DNA of 64,000 nt, taken from assembly GCA_947525975.1 (NCBI GenBank), contig CANNVE010000008.1, forward strand, positions 45,056 to 109,055. Reading direction: 5' to 3'. Source of the stretch: an uncultured Muribaculaceae bacterium. GTDB lineage: Bacteria > Bacteroidota > Bacteroidia > Bacteroidales > Muribaculaceae. Of this stretch, positions 17,293-26,001 are shown piece after piece (positions within the stretch are counted from its first letter, which is position 1; the number at the start of each line of letters is the position of its first letter). The position numbers were made by a program, and so were the translations under genes. Below the pieces are notes generated by a model that had not been told where the DNA came from, did no database searches, and saw only the letters and a program-made list of their open reading frames with translations.

Positions 17293-18600
17293 TTAATCGA
17301 TGGGCTCGTCAGCGGGATAGCCGCCCATTTCGCGGATGGCGTTCTTAAGCATCACGTACTGCTGGAAGAGGTGGTTGACGGGCACCTCGCCCTTTGTGTA
17401 GTCATGCATCGGGCTCTTGAGGAAGAAGCTCAGGAAGCGTTGTATGCCATGGCGTCCGGCGCGTGCTGCGAGGTCGCTGAGCAGCACGAGGTCGAGGCAG
17501 AGGGGAGCGGCGAGGATCGAGTCGCGGCAGAGGAAGTTGATCTTGATCTGCATGGGGTATCCCATCCATCCGAAGATGTCGATGTTGTCCCAGCCTTCCT
17601 TGTTGTCGTTGCGCGGAGGATAGTAGTTGATGCGCACCTTGTGGTAGTAGTCGGTGTAGAGGTCGGGCTGCTCTTCGGGCACGAGGATTGACTCCAGCGT
17701 GGAGAGCTTGCTGACTTCCTTGGTGCGGAAGTTGGCGGGTTCGTCAAGCACGAGGCCGTCGCGGTTGCCGAGGATGTTGGTTGAGAACCATCCGCTCAGG
17801 CCGAGGCAGCGTGTGCCGATGATGGGTGCGAAGCCTGACTTCACCAGGGTCTGTCCGGTCTTGAAGTCCTTGCCGGCAATGGGCATTCCGGTCTTTTCGG
17901 AGAGCTCCCACATAGCGGGAATGTCTACGGTGGTGTTGGGTGCGCCCATGATGAAGGGAGCGCCTTCGGCAAGCGCGGCGTAGGCGTAGCACATAGAGGG
18001 AGCGATGTGCTCCTTGTCATCGGCCTTCATTGCGGCTTCGAGAGCGGCGAGCGATCCGTGTACCTTTTCGTCGACGGGCACGTAGACCTCGGTAGATGCT
18101 GCCCAGAGCACTACCACGCGGTCGATGCCGTTTTCCTTCTTGAAGTTGCGGATGTCTTCGCGCAGCTGCTCGGTCATGTCCCAGCGGTCTTTCACCTGCT
18201 TCACGTTGTCACCGTCGAGGCGCTTTGCGTAGTTGTGGTCGAAGGCGGCCTTAAGGGGCTTGATGGCTTCGAGCTCTTCCTTCACGGGGTTGATGTCCTT
18301 CTCCTTCAGCACCTCTGCGTTGATAGCTGACTCGTAGGCGTTGGCGGGATAAACATCCCATGCGGCGAATACGATGTCGTTGAGGTCTGCGATGGGCACG
18401 ATCTCGTTATATTTCAGATATTTCTTTTCGCTTCCTTCGCCTACGCGAATTTTGTCGTATTGAGTCATTGAGCCCACGGGCTTGGCCAGACCTTTGCGGG
18501 CCATAAGCACGCCGGTCATGAAGGTTGAGGTTACGGCGCCGAGGCCGACAACCATTACGCCGAGTTTGCCCGTAGCGGGCTTTACGTTTGTTGTCTTCAT
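17293..18600 (-). CDS. ino1: myo-Inositol-1-phosphate synthase
   Basis: Converts glucose 6-phosphate to inositol 3-phosphate with NAD as a cycling cofactor; the first step of inositol-lipid synthesis. 435 residues. The NAD-binding motif is GVMVVGLGAVTSTFMTGV near the start. Family motifs follow: VLWAASTEVYVP, YAYAALAEGAPFIMGAPNTTVD, GKDFKTGQTLVKSGFAP and LGLSGWFSTNILGNRDG, with lysines of the active site in the KDFKTGQT region. Its strand and position match the inositol-lipid locus described in Bacteroides thetaiotaomicron, although here a 780-bp non-coding stretch separates it from the phosphatase gene. It has its own promoter, a long leader and a terminator. Confidence 0.95.
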   Translation of the reverse strand: MKTTNVKPATGKLGVMVVGLGAVTSTFMTGVLMARKGLAKPVGSMTQYDKIRVGEGSEKKYLKYNEIVPIADLNDIVFAAWDVYPANAYESAINAEVLKEKDINPVKEELEAIKPLKAAFDHNYAKRLDGDNVKQVKDRWDMTEQLREDIRNFKKENGIDRVVVLWAASTEVYVPVDEKVHGSLAALEAAMKADDKEHIAPSMCYAYAALAEGAPFIMGAPNTTVDIPAMWELSEKTGMPIAGKDFKTGQTLVKSGFAPIIGTRCLGLSGWFSTNILGNRDGLVLDEPANFRTKEVSKLSTLESILVPEEQPDLYTDYYHKVRINYYPPRNDNKEGWDNIDIFGWMGYPMQIKINFLCRDSILAAPLCLDLVLLSDLAARAGRHGIQRFLSFFLKSPMHDYTKGEVPVNHLFQQYVMLKNAIREMGGYPADEPID

Positions 18601-18732
18601 AATTGAAATTGCTTGTTATGAATTTTAGTTTTGTTAATATTCAGATTTGTAATTTCTTATATGTCTCCCTTGAAGCAGGCGGAGGCTGCGTGGCTTGAGG
18701 CTCGCTTTAAGGGCGATTGTGTTATGACGGGG

Positions 18733-18740
18733 CAAAATTA
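18733..18740 (-). promoter_or_regulatory. Promoter -7 box for ino1
   Basis: Minus-strand TAATTTTG. It implies a leader of about 125 nt before the ATG at 18600. Confidence 0.5.
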
Positions 18741-19380
18741 CAACAAGAATCTCAATTGTGAAAAAATCTTTTGTGTAAAATATCTTAATTAAGGCGAATA
18801 TGTGTCAAAATATAGCCTTAATACATAAAAATATTTAAAAACAGATAATAAACATCATAAAGTATTAAATTATGCAAAACGCAAATCCAATATAAACGGC
18901 TCAATTTTGATACAAATCCAGATTTTTATCAAATTAACAGGGTGTCGACTGCCATTCACACACGATTTTAGTTATAGAGGCAGGAAGTAGGCAATATTCA
19001 CTATTAACATATATTAACACGCCGAGTTTAAATTTTCAGTATTGTTAAATGGATGTGACGTTTCATGGGAGGTGTTTTTTCAAAGGTGGCAATTTGTGGG
19101 CGTCCGGCTGGATGCCGGGCTTGGCTCTTTCGGCTTTCTGACCAAAGCCTCAAGCCTCTTGGCAAAAACCACTTATGACGTAGCGCAGCGAAGTCATAAG
19201 TGGTTGCTATAATTCTGCATCCGGCCGGATGCCCTGCATCCCTTTCCCTTATGGAGTCACCTATGGTCATGCTTCGCTCAAGTCTGCCCGTTCGCTTCGG
19301 AGAAGCGAACCTCCACCATCCGGTAATGGCAAGAGGCTGTCTAACAAGATTTAGACAGCCTCTTACGACATTTTTTTCGA
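18741..19380. repeat. Long non-coding gap with hairpins and a one-ended copy of the repeat family
   Basis: No credible gene. 18741-19020 is AT-rich with nothing recognisable. 19020-19380 is a patchwork of palindromes: a 13-bp stem at 19167-19179/19193-19205 (AACCACTTATGAC), a perfect palindrome GCATCCGGCCGGATGC at 19217-19232, the repeat-family hairpin GTTCGCTTC-GGA-GAAGCGAAC followed by CTCCAC at 19290-19316, and a 14-bp hairpin at 19331-19364 (AAGAGGCTGTCTAA). The last could act as a terminator-like structure beyond the phosphatase gene. Confidence 0.7.
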
Positions 19381-20103
19381 TTATTTCAATGGTAGGAGAT
19401 CGAGAAGTTGGGGGAGGGTTTTGATCATGGGGTCGTGGATGACGGCGTCGTCCTTGTCGGTCCAGCCTTTGCCTTTGATCCAGACTCCGGGGCAGCCGAG
19501 TTTGTCGGCGGGGAGGATGTCGTTTTTGAGCGAATCGCCCACAATCATCACTTCTTCCGGCTTCAGGCCGAACCGCTCGATGGCTATGGCGAAGATGCCC
19601 GGATCGGGCTTACGCACCTTCACGTTGGTGCTGTCGATCACGAATTGGAACAAGGGGCGTATGCCGTAGGCTGTGATCACCGATTCAACATTGCCGTAGA
19701 AATTGCTGACGAGCGCCAGCGGATATTTCGTGGCGAGTTCTTGGAGAGTGGGCATGGCCTCCTCGACGCAGGCGGCGGCGAAGCGGTCGCAATACCGCGC
19801 TGCTTTGTCGGCTGTGGCCTCTATCTCGGGAAGTTTCGTGCCGGTGATGTCTTCGAGACGCAGGAGCTCGGCTGTTATCTTCCGCAGCATGGTGTCATAA
19901 TAAGTGTGCGAGGGGAGGATGACGTCGGGGTGAGCCTCGAGGAATCTCTCTCCATGCACATAGCAGTCGCGGAATGTCTCCTTGTCTATGTCGAGGCCGG
20001 CTTCCTTCCAGCCTCTGTAGATCACTTCGCTCCAATGCTCGGCGCGGCTGTCGATGGTGCCGCCGTAGTCAAATATTATGGCTTTTACTTTTGTGAAATC
20101 CAT
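19381..20103 (-). CDS. HAD-family phosphatase, candidate phosphatidylinositol-phosphate phosphatase
   Basis: 240 residues of the haloacid dehalogenase superfamily. Motif I is FDYGGTID with nucleophile Asp12; the usual second Asp of DxD is Gly14, a variation seen in some HAD proteins. Motif II is ALVSNFYG and motif III/IV is VGDSLKNDI with the metal-binding acids. It sits directly downstream of the CDP-alcohol phosphatidyltransferase gene. In the Bacteroides inositol-lipid pathway a phosphatase removes the phosphate from PI-phosphate, and this gene is the obvious candidate, by position rather than by direct proof. Confidence 0.85.
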   Translation of the reverse strand: MDFTKVKAIIFDYGGTIDSRAEHWSEVIYRGWKEAGLDIDKETFRDCYVHGERFLEAHPDVILPSHTYYDTMLRKITAELLRLEDITGTKLPEIEATADKAARYCDRFAAACVEEAMPTLQELATKYPLALVSNFYGNVESVITAYGIRPLFQFVIDSTNVKVRKPDPGIFAIAIERFGLKPEEVMIVGDSLKNDILPADKLGCPGVWIKGKGWTDKDDAVIHDPMIKTLPQLLDLLPLK

Positions 20104-20125
20104 GATCGGTGGTAGATTGTCGGAG

Positions 20126-21061
20126 TTAATACTTGCCTGCCTTGAGCTCGGTGGCGAATCGGGCGCAGATGCGTTCGTGGCGGCACACCATGTAGATGAG
20201 CAGGGCGTTGAACACCACTAACTCCACGCCAAAGTAAAGACATGGAATGCCGATGAAGAGGGCGGCGAAGAGGGTGATGGTGCGCCAGTTGAACGACAGG
20301 ATGTTGGTGAATTTCATCAGCGGCAGGCTTGCCTTGCGGAAATCGTCGCGGAAGCTCTGCGGCACCTTTCCGTCAGGAAATCTCTTGCGCAGCTCGGCTC
20401 TGAGGGCCTGCATCTTGGGGGTCCAAGCCTCCTGGTTGCGCGTGTAGCTCAGATAGCTCGACATTGTGAGCTTCTTCCAGAAATTGCCTTTCCAGCTCAC
20501 TTCGTCGTAGGCTTTCTGCAGCGATGCCGACGAGTCGAGCTCGCTGCCCTCCTCGCCTTTGAGGAAGTAGAGATGGAATTGGCGGTAGTAGTCGGCCATG
20601 GCCGCCTGCTTGGCATGGCAGAGGCCTGTGACGACGGCTATTACCCATATGAGCCAGGGGCGCTCGGCGAAGAAGGGGATGGTGGCGTTGGTGCGAAGGC
20701 AGATGCTGACGTAGATGGTGAAGAACCAGAAGTCGCCGCTGAGGCCGTCGAGAATGCGGCCGATGCGCGAATATTGCTTGGTCATGCGGGCGAGCTGGCC
20801 GTCGGCGCTGTCGAAAGAGTTTGCCCAGATGAGCAGCAGCATTCCGAGGATGTTGATCCAGATGTTGGTGTAGTAGAAAGCGATGCCTGCGCCCACGCCG
20901 AGGAATATCGAGGCTATGGTGATGGCGTTGGGGGTGACGCCGAGCTTTTTGGCCAGGCAGGCCCATCCGTAGCCGATCGGGCGGTAGAACCAAAGGTCGA
21001 TGTGCTCTTCGGTGTCGAGCGATTTAAGAGATGCGAGATATGATTGGTCTTTAATTGCCAT
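20126..21061 (-). CDS. CDP-alcohol phosphatidyltransferase, candidate phosphatidylinositol-phosphate synthase
   Basis: A 311-residue integral membrane enzyme that joins a CDP-activated lipid to an alcohol, here probably inositol phosphate. The signature runs D84-S-A-D87-G-Q-L-A91-R92-x8-G101-x3-D105, matching the family, but the final Asp is at 110, one residue later than the usual x3 spacing. About six hydrophobic segments. I chose the ATG at 21061 (MAIKDQSYLASL) over a TTG nine bases upstream. The phosphatase gene follows after 22 bp and the acyltransferase precedes by 43 bp, so these look like one operon. Confidence 0.88.
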   Translation of the reverse strand: MAIKDQSYLASLKSLDTEEHIDLWFYRPIGYGWACLAKKLGVTPNAITIASIFLGVGAGIAFYYTNIWINILGMLLLIWANSFDSADGQLARMTKQYSRIGRILDGLSGDFWFFTIYVSICLRTNATIPFFAERPWLIWVIAVVTGLCHAKQAAMADYYRQFHLYFLKGEEGSELDSSASLQKAYDEVSWKGNFWKKLTMSSYLSYTRNQEAWTPKMQALRAELRKRFPDGKVPQSFRDDFRKASLPLMKFTNILSFNWRTITLFAALFIGIPCLYFGVELVVFNALLIYMVCRHERICARFATELKAGKY

Positions 21062-21104
21062 TTCTGTCAATCTGTTTTTGGGGTTAGGTGATTATGGGAG
21101 TGGG

Positions 21105-21977
21105 CTAATCGCGTTGGCGCAGGGCGAAGGTCTGTTGGCGCAGGTAGGCTCCGAGCTCTTCGGCTGTGGCGAATTCTTTCTGCTTCTCAACCGTGATGGG
21201 CTCGCCCACTGATATGTGCATTTCCTTGCCCACCTTTTTGAATACCTCTGCAGGGAGAGCCAAGGTGCGGGCCTGCCAGCACACTATGCCAAGAAAGTTA
21301 AACCAGAAAGAGTTGCCGCCATGGAAGAATATCGGTATCACCGGCACCTTCGCCTTTTTTATGATCGACAGCACCGAAGGCTGCCAAGGAAGGTCGTCGA
21401 GCTGGCCCTTGAGGTTGATCTTCGACATGGCGCCGGCCGGGAAAAAGCCCACGGGCTTGCCGTCGCGCAGCATCTCGAGGGTCTGGCGTATGCCTGCCAC
21501 TGACACCTTGCGCTTTTCAGGGTCGGTCGAGGCCGATGGGTCGACTGCTATGAAGTTGGGGCGCATGGCCGAGATGTTGTTTAGAATCATGTTGACCATC
21601 ACTCGGTATTCGGGTCTGTGGCGTGTGATCAGGTATATGAGCATGATGCCGTCGAGGGCTCCGAAGGGATGGTTGCTTACGGTGATGAAAGCTCCCTGCG
21701 GCAGGTGGTCGAGCACATCCTGCCCGTCTACGCGGAGTTTCACCTTGAATTGCTCGAAGAGCAGGCGCTTCACGAATTCGGGCCCGGGAGTGTCGCAGCA
21801 AGCGCTGTGCACGTAGTTCACTTTGTCGACCGACAGGAAGCGAAGCAGCCAATCGACAAACTTCTTGTGCCCTTTGAGCTTGGGTATGAGCCTCGCCACG
21901 TCGTCGTAGTTGAGGACGTCGGGGTGCACATCGTATTGCTCATATAGTTTTTTGTAGTCTTCTTTGTCCATAATCAT
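21105..21977 (-). CDS. Lysophospholipid acyltransferase family protein
   Basis: 290 residues of the PlsC-like superfamily. The catalytic His-Asp pair is in TVSNHPFGALDG, the spacing typical of the OlsA/hemolysin-like branch. Further blocks are FIAVDPSAS, VGFFPAGAMSKIN (the family's glycine/proline block III) and VPVIPIFFHGG. No signal peptide; probably bound to the inner membrane face. Its place within the inositol-lipid operon suggests acylation of a lipid intermediate. Two in-frame ATG codons (21977, 21971) are equally plausible starts. Confidence 0.85.
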   Translation of the reverse strand: MIMDKEDYKKLYEQYDVHPDVLNYDDVARLIPKLKGHKKFVDWLLRFLSVDKVNYVHSACCDTPGPEFVKRLLFEQFKVKLRVDGQDVLDHLPQGAFITVSNHPFGALDGIMLIYLITRHRPEYRVMVNMILNNISAMRPNFIAVDPSASTDPEKRKVSVAGIRQTLEMLRDGKPVGFFPAGAMSKINLKGQLDDLPWQPSVLSIIKKAKVPVIPIFFHGGNSFWFNFLGIVCWQARTLALPAEVFKKVGKEMHISVGEPITVEKQKEFATAEELGAYLRQQTFALRQRD

Positions 21978-22005
21978 CCGGTGTTAGGATGCCGATTGCG
22001 GAGTC

Positions 22006-22566
22006 TCACTTATTGCTTTTTGCCCATGGAAACAGAGCGCGGAATATGGCTATCGCTTTGGGGTCGAATTTAGTCACCCTGTAGACGAAGCGGTGCTGAA
22101 GCAGGAAATTCCAGAACCACGACACCAGAAGCGACACCACCAGGCGGGCTGCGGCGTAGGTGCCCTCGTCGTTGAAGCCCATATCCTGCAGGTAGTCCCA
22201 CGAACTGAAGGCCAGATACAGCGCCTGAGTGCCGAATGAATTGAGCGACAGGCTTCCGACCCATACCATGGCGTACTTTATTATAACAGCGCGCCAGGGG
22301 CAATCGTTGGCGTGAAACGTGAATTTATAGTTGATGATGCAGTTGACCACGCCTCCGGCCACGGCTCCTACAGCCGTGGAGAGCCACGGCGCGAGGCCGA
22401 CCCACGCGAAAAGGGCGAATCCGAGAAAAAGGTCGACCCACGATGCTGTCTGGGACGAGACCGCCGAGCGAAGAAACGCGAATTCCACACGGTCGCTTTT
22501 GAGCACTTTGGCCCCGACAGAGCGTAATTTTCCCATTCTTTTTTTACGGTCATGAACCGCCCGCAT
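22006..22566 (-). CDS. GtrA-like small membrane protein
   Basis: 186 residues with four hydrophobic segments (DLFLGFALFAWVGL; LSTAVGAVAGGVVNCIINY; a central pair; LVVSLLVSWFWNFLLQHRFVY). The pattern of a small four-helix protein with N-[FY]-x-[FW] motifs (NYKFTFH, FWNFLLQHRFVYR) is that of GtrA, associated with moving polyprenyl- or lipid-linked sugars across the membrane. Here it lies between the ATP-grasp-like and acyltransferase genes and may flip an inositol-lipid intermediate; that role is inferred. The ATG at 22536 (MGKLRSVG) is an alternative start. Confidence 0.75.
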   Translation of the reverse strand: MRAVHDRKKRMGKLRSVGAKVLKSDRVEFAFLRSAVSSQTASWVDLFLGFALFAWVGLAPWLSTAVGAVAGGVVNCIINYKFTFHANDCPWRAVIIKYAMVWVGSLSLNSFGTQALYLAFSSWDYLQDMGFNDEGTYAAARLVVSLLVSWFWNFLLQHRFVYRVTKFDPKAIAIFRALFPWAKSNK

Positions 22567-22580
22567 AAGGGCGGAGGCCC

Positions 22581-23414
22581 TTATGCCTTGTTTTTGATTA
22601 TCTGCATTATGCGCTTTGCTATCACTGAGCTTGCCTGGGCGCGGCAGGGGGCATAGCTTGGCCAGTCGTTGAAGTCGATGATGTAGATGTCGCCTTCCTT
22701 GGTGATGATGCAGTCGCCGCCGTAGACCACGACGTCGAGCGTCTCGGCCGCTTTGTTGCAGATTTCGCGTATGCGGGCGTCCATCTCATCGTGGTTCACT
22801 TCGAAGAGGCCAGAGGGGGCGGGCACGAACCAATGGAAGAAATCTGTGCCGAGCACGCCGTAGAATTTCACCACCTCGCCGATGATGTGCTTGTTGATCA
22901 CGGCTCTGGTGATGCCGCGCAGGAAGTATTCCTGCAGTATCTCCTGGGCCTCCTCGGCGTGGCGCACGAATGTCACGTCCTCGCGGTGCTTTGAATGGTG
23001 GTGGCCCTGCTTCACCCAGCTTTTCTCGAATCCCTGGGCCTCGAGCTGTTTGCGCACATTTTCATTGGTGTTTACGAGCATGCTTGGCGGGTAGGGGATG
23101 CCATTGCTGTTGAGCAGGAGCATCACTCGCTCACGGGTGCAGTTTTCGATGGCGTAGCCAGAGTTGATCACGAGTTTGCCTTCGTTTTCAAGGCGCTGCA
23201 GCATTTCGTATGAGCGCCAGTCGCGGCACATGTTGACGATGATGTCTTCCTTCACGCCCGATTTGGTGAATTGCTCTTCGGAATAAACATTGACGGTGCA
23301 GCCGCGCTTGCGCAGCTGGTCGGCCACCATATTGAAAATTGAGGCATCGCTGCCGATGTGGTTGCATGAATATGCCCCTGCTCGCATGATGCCGGCTATC
23401 TTTATTTCTGACAT
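22581..23414 (-). CDS. ATP-grasp-like protein
   Basis: 277 residues. The central segment VTFVRHAEEAQEILQEYFLRGITRAVINKHIIGEVVKFYGVLG and the later VVVYGGDCIITKEGDIYIIDFNDWPSY look like the ATP-binding half and the metal-binding D-x-N segment of ATP-grasp enzymes. The N-terminal half (MSEIKIAGIMRAGAYSCNHIGSD) resembles a Rossmann-like pre-grasp domain. It is the first gene of the inositol-lipid operon as read from its promoter. ATP-grasp enzymes usually ligate a carboxylate to an amine or thiol, and inositol kinases of the ITPK type share the fold, so a kinase acting on inositol is worth considering. Confidence 0.7.
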   Translation of the reverse strand: MSEIKIAGIMRAGAYSCNHIGSDASIFNMVADQLRKRGCTVNVYSEEQFTKSGVKEDIIVNMCRDWRSYEMLQRLENEGKLVINSGYAIENCTRERVMLLLNSNGIPYPPSMLVNTNENVRKQLEAQGFEKSWVKQGHHHSKHREDVTFVRHAEEAQEILQEYFLRGITRAVINKHIIGEVVKFYGVLGTDFFHWFVPAPSGLFEVNHDEMDARIREICNKAAETLDVVVYGGDCIITKEGDIYIIDFNDWPSYAPCRAQASSVIAKRIMQIIKNKA

Positions 23415-23435
23415 GATTTGTGTTTATATTTTTTG

Positions 23436-23443
23436 CAAAGATA
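23436..23443 (-). promoter_or_regulatory. Promoter -7 box for the inositol-lipid operon
   Basis: Minus-strand TATCTTTG, 21 bp upstream of the ATG at 23414. Confidence 0.6.
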
Positions 23444-23591
23444 TACATTTTTGGTCAAAAGACAAACACGGGCTTGTGCAAAAGTGACGGATTGCAAGCC
23501 ATCGGGGACAGTTTTGTAGACGATAAGGACAAATTTGTCTGCGTTGGGCGATTTATTGACAACGATTTTTTGTCAGTCAAGGCAAAATCAC

Positions 23592-23599
23592 TAAATTTG
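23592..23599 (+). promoter_or_regulatory. Promoter -7 box for the SH3/membrane gene
   Basis: TAAATTTG, 38 bp upstream of the ATG at 23638. Confidence 0.6.
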
Positions 23600-23637
23600 C
23601 GAAAGATACTGTTTTTGCAATTTTTTACTTTAAGCCT

Positions 23638-24663
23638 ATGCTAATTTCGTCACAGATCCGATTTCGTCTGGCGGCCATCATCGTGGCCGTTCTCGTAGCT
23701 CTCGTCGCGTTCGGAGCCGCATACCGCCCCAACGGGCAGGTGAAAAGCCACATCACCATCCGCTCCGAGGCCAAGGCGTCGGCCTCGGAGATAGGCCGCA
23801 TCAGCAAAGGCGACATTTTTGAGGTGACTGAGGTCGCCGGCGGCTGGGGAAAGGTGGTCACTGCCGACGGGGCGGTTGGGTATGTCAATGCCCGCTATAT
23901 CGAGAAGGTGCCCGAGGTGAAGGTGCCCGCAAAGGAGTCGGGGCCTGTGGCGTGGAAGGGCGGCTCGCTTGATCTGCACTGGATGGTGTGGCTGATACTC
24001 GCCTTGATGGCGGCGGTGTTTATCATGCAGAAATGCGATCTCGACGGTGAGGTGAGCATCTGGGTCACGCCTGTGATGTGGTTTCTGCTCGGCCTGTCGC
24101 AACTGACATATATATTCCTGTGTAAAGACCCATTCTGGACGGGAGCCGACTTGGGCTGGCTGGCCATACTCATTGCCGTGGTGGTTTTCGCCATCGGCGC
24201 TTTCTATCAGACCGGCTCGATGGTGGGCTTCGCCAAGACTTATAGCGAAGACAACGCCGCGGTGGGCATATGGTCGGTGCCGGTGTGTGTGGTGGGCGGC
24301 ATCATACTCAACTACACCGCTCCCGAATATCTGTGGATAGCGCTTGCCGTTTTCGGCCTGGCTCAGCTCTGGCAGGCGTTTGTCATATTCCGCACCGTGA
24401 GCCAATACCAAGGCGCAGCTCTTGCGGCGGTGTCAGCCACCGGCTATCTTTTCGGCATGCTTGGCACGCTGGTCATGGCCACGCTGCTGGTGGCTTTGGT
24501 GATAGTGGTGCTTGTGTGCCTCTTCTGCCTGTGGATCGTGCTATCGATGATAGGCTCAGACTCAAAGGATATCAGGCTCCGGCACAAATGGGGATCCTAT
24601 TTCACAGACCAATACGGCGACGAGTGGGAGCACATAGGCGGCAACACCTACCGACGCACCTGA
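23638..24663 (+). CDS. Membrane protein with bacterial SH3 domain
   Basis: 341 residues of unknown function. An N-terminal hydrophobic helix (about 8-28) is followed by an SH3b domain at about 35-92 (HITIRSEAKASASEIGRI, GWGKVVTADGAVGYVNARYI), which in other proteins binds cell-wall peptides. The rest holds about six membrane helices and ends with a short polar tail (DSKDIRLRHKWGSYF). Convergent with the MATE gene, nine bases apart. The fold suggests a periplasmic sensing or anchoring domain on a membrane base; nothing more specific can be supported. Confidence 0.7.
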   Translation: MLISSQIRFRLAAIIVAVLVALVAFGAAYRPNGQVKSHITIRSEAKASASEIGRISKGDIFEVTEVAGGWGKVVTADGAVGYVNARYIEKVPEVKVPAKESGPVAWKGGSLDLHWMVWLILALMAAVFIMQKCDLDGEVSIWVTPVMWFLLGLSQLTYIFLCKDPFWTGADLGWLAILIAVVVFAIGAFYQTGSMVGFAKTYSEDNAAVGIWSVPVCVVGGIILNYTAPEYLWIALAVFGLAQLWQAFVIFRTVSQYQGAALAAVSATGYLFGMLGTLVMATLLVALVIVVLVCLFCLWIVLSMIGSDSKDIRLRHKWGSYFTDQYGDEWEHIGGNTYRRT

Positions 24664-24672
24664 GGCTGCCCA

Positions 24673-26001
24673 TCATCGCGTGGCCCTGAGGAAGAAATAC
24701 AGAAACAGGGCTCCCGCCAGAAACAGACTGACCGAGAAGCTGAGGATAATGCCGTAGAGGCCCATCCCTGCGGTAAACGCGAGCGCGTAGGTGGCGGGTA
24801 TGCCCACCACTATGTAGCTGACAAAGGCTATCCAAAGCATAGGCATCACCTTCGATGTGCCGCGAAGAGCGTTGGCGAATGTGATCTGGGTGGCATCGCC
24901 GAGCTGGTACATCACAAGCGGGAATATCAGCGCTATGGTGGCCGCAAGCACATCGGCGTCGTCGGTGAACCACCCGATGAGGCCTCTCGCGAAGAATATG
25001 AATATCAAGGTGCTGACGGTGGTCATAAGCAGCATCACGTGATAGCCGCACCATCCGGCTTGGCGCATGGCCCGGCTGTCGTGCTTGCCTGCCTCGTTGC
25101 TGACGAGCACGGCTATGGCCGACCCGATGGCGTAGTACAGCACGAAGCCGAGGGTGCCCACGATCACTATGATCTGGTATGCAGCGAGCGATATGGCGCC
25201 GAGCCATCCGGCCATTACAGCCGCCACGGCGAATGACCCGCTCTCGAAGGCCATCTGCATGGCTATCGGAAGCGAAGTGACCCATATCTTCCTGAAATAC
25301 GGGCGGCTGACTCTGGCCTGGAAAAAGCCTTCGCGGTATAGCCTGTATTTCTTGAAAATGAAGAATGCCGACATGATGGCCAGCGGGCATGCGGTGCGGG
25401 CTATCAGAGTGCTGATGCCAGCGCCGGTGAGGCCGAGCTCGGGCAGGCCGCAATGGCCGTAGATCAGCAGGTAGTTGCCGGCAATGTTGAGAGCGTTGGA
25501 GCCGAGAATGATCCACATGGGCATCGTGGTGTTCTTGATCGAATAGCTCCATTGGGCGAATACATTGAAGAGCGACACCGGAATCATGCCGCACAGCGCC
25601 AGCAGGTAGTAGGGCCTGATCATCGGCATCAGGTATGAGGGCTGTCCGAGCCGGTGTAGATTGAAATACATGACTCCCATGACCACCATAAGGGCGAATG
25701 TGAAGATGGTGTTGAGTGTCACGGCATTGCGCAATAGCTCTCCTATGCCGCGCTCGGCGTTTCCGGTGAGCCTTCCGAAGATGGCTCCGGCCAGGGGGAG
25801 CACGCCGTAGGTGAAGCCGATGCAGCAGAATATCACCCAGTTGAACATGCCGTTGACGAACGATGCCGATGCCAGGGCGTCGGTGGAGTATCGGCCCACC
25901 ATCATGTTGTCGGCGAAGCCTACGATTATCATGCCGGCCTGCCCCACGAGTATGGGAAGCCCGAGGCGGACGATTGACTTGTAGTAATCTATGCGTTTCA
26001 T
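24673..26001 (-). CDS. MATE-family efflux transporter
   Basis: 442 residues with 12 predicted membrane segments in two similar halves, typical of MATE cation-coupled drug exporters. Recognisable are GLPILVGQAGMIIVGFADNMMVGR in the first helix and the equivalent second-half motif SGSFAVAAVMAGWLGAISLAAYQ. It overlaps the stop of the GldB-like gene by four bases (ATGA), so the two are probably translated together. The substrate is not predictable. Confidence 0.93.
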   Translation of the reverse strand: MKRIDYYKSIVRLGLPILVGQAGMIIVGFADNMMVGRYSTDALASASFVNGMFNWVIFCCIGFTYGVLPLAGAIFGRLTGNAERGIGELLRNAVTLNTIFTFALMVVMGVMYFNLHRLGQPSYLMPMIRPYYLLALCGMIPVSLFNVFAQWSYSIKNTTMPMWIILGSNALNIAGNYLLIYGHCGLPELGLTGAGISTLIARTACPLAIMSAFFIFKKYRLYREGFFQARVSRPYFRKIWVTSLPIAMQMAFESGSFAVAAVMAGWLGAISLAAYQIIVIVGTLGFVLYYAIGSAIAVLVSNEAGKHDSRAMRQAGWCGYHVMLLMTTVSTLIFIFFARGLIGWFTDDADVLAATIALIFPLVMYQLGDATQITFANALRGTSKVMPMLWIAFVSYIVVGIPATYALAFTAGMGLYGIILSFSVSLFLAGALFLYFFLRATR

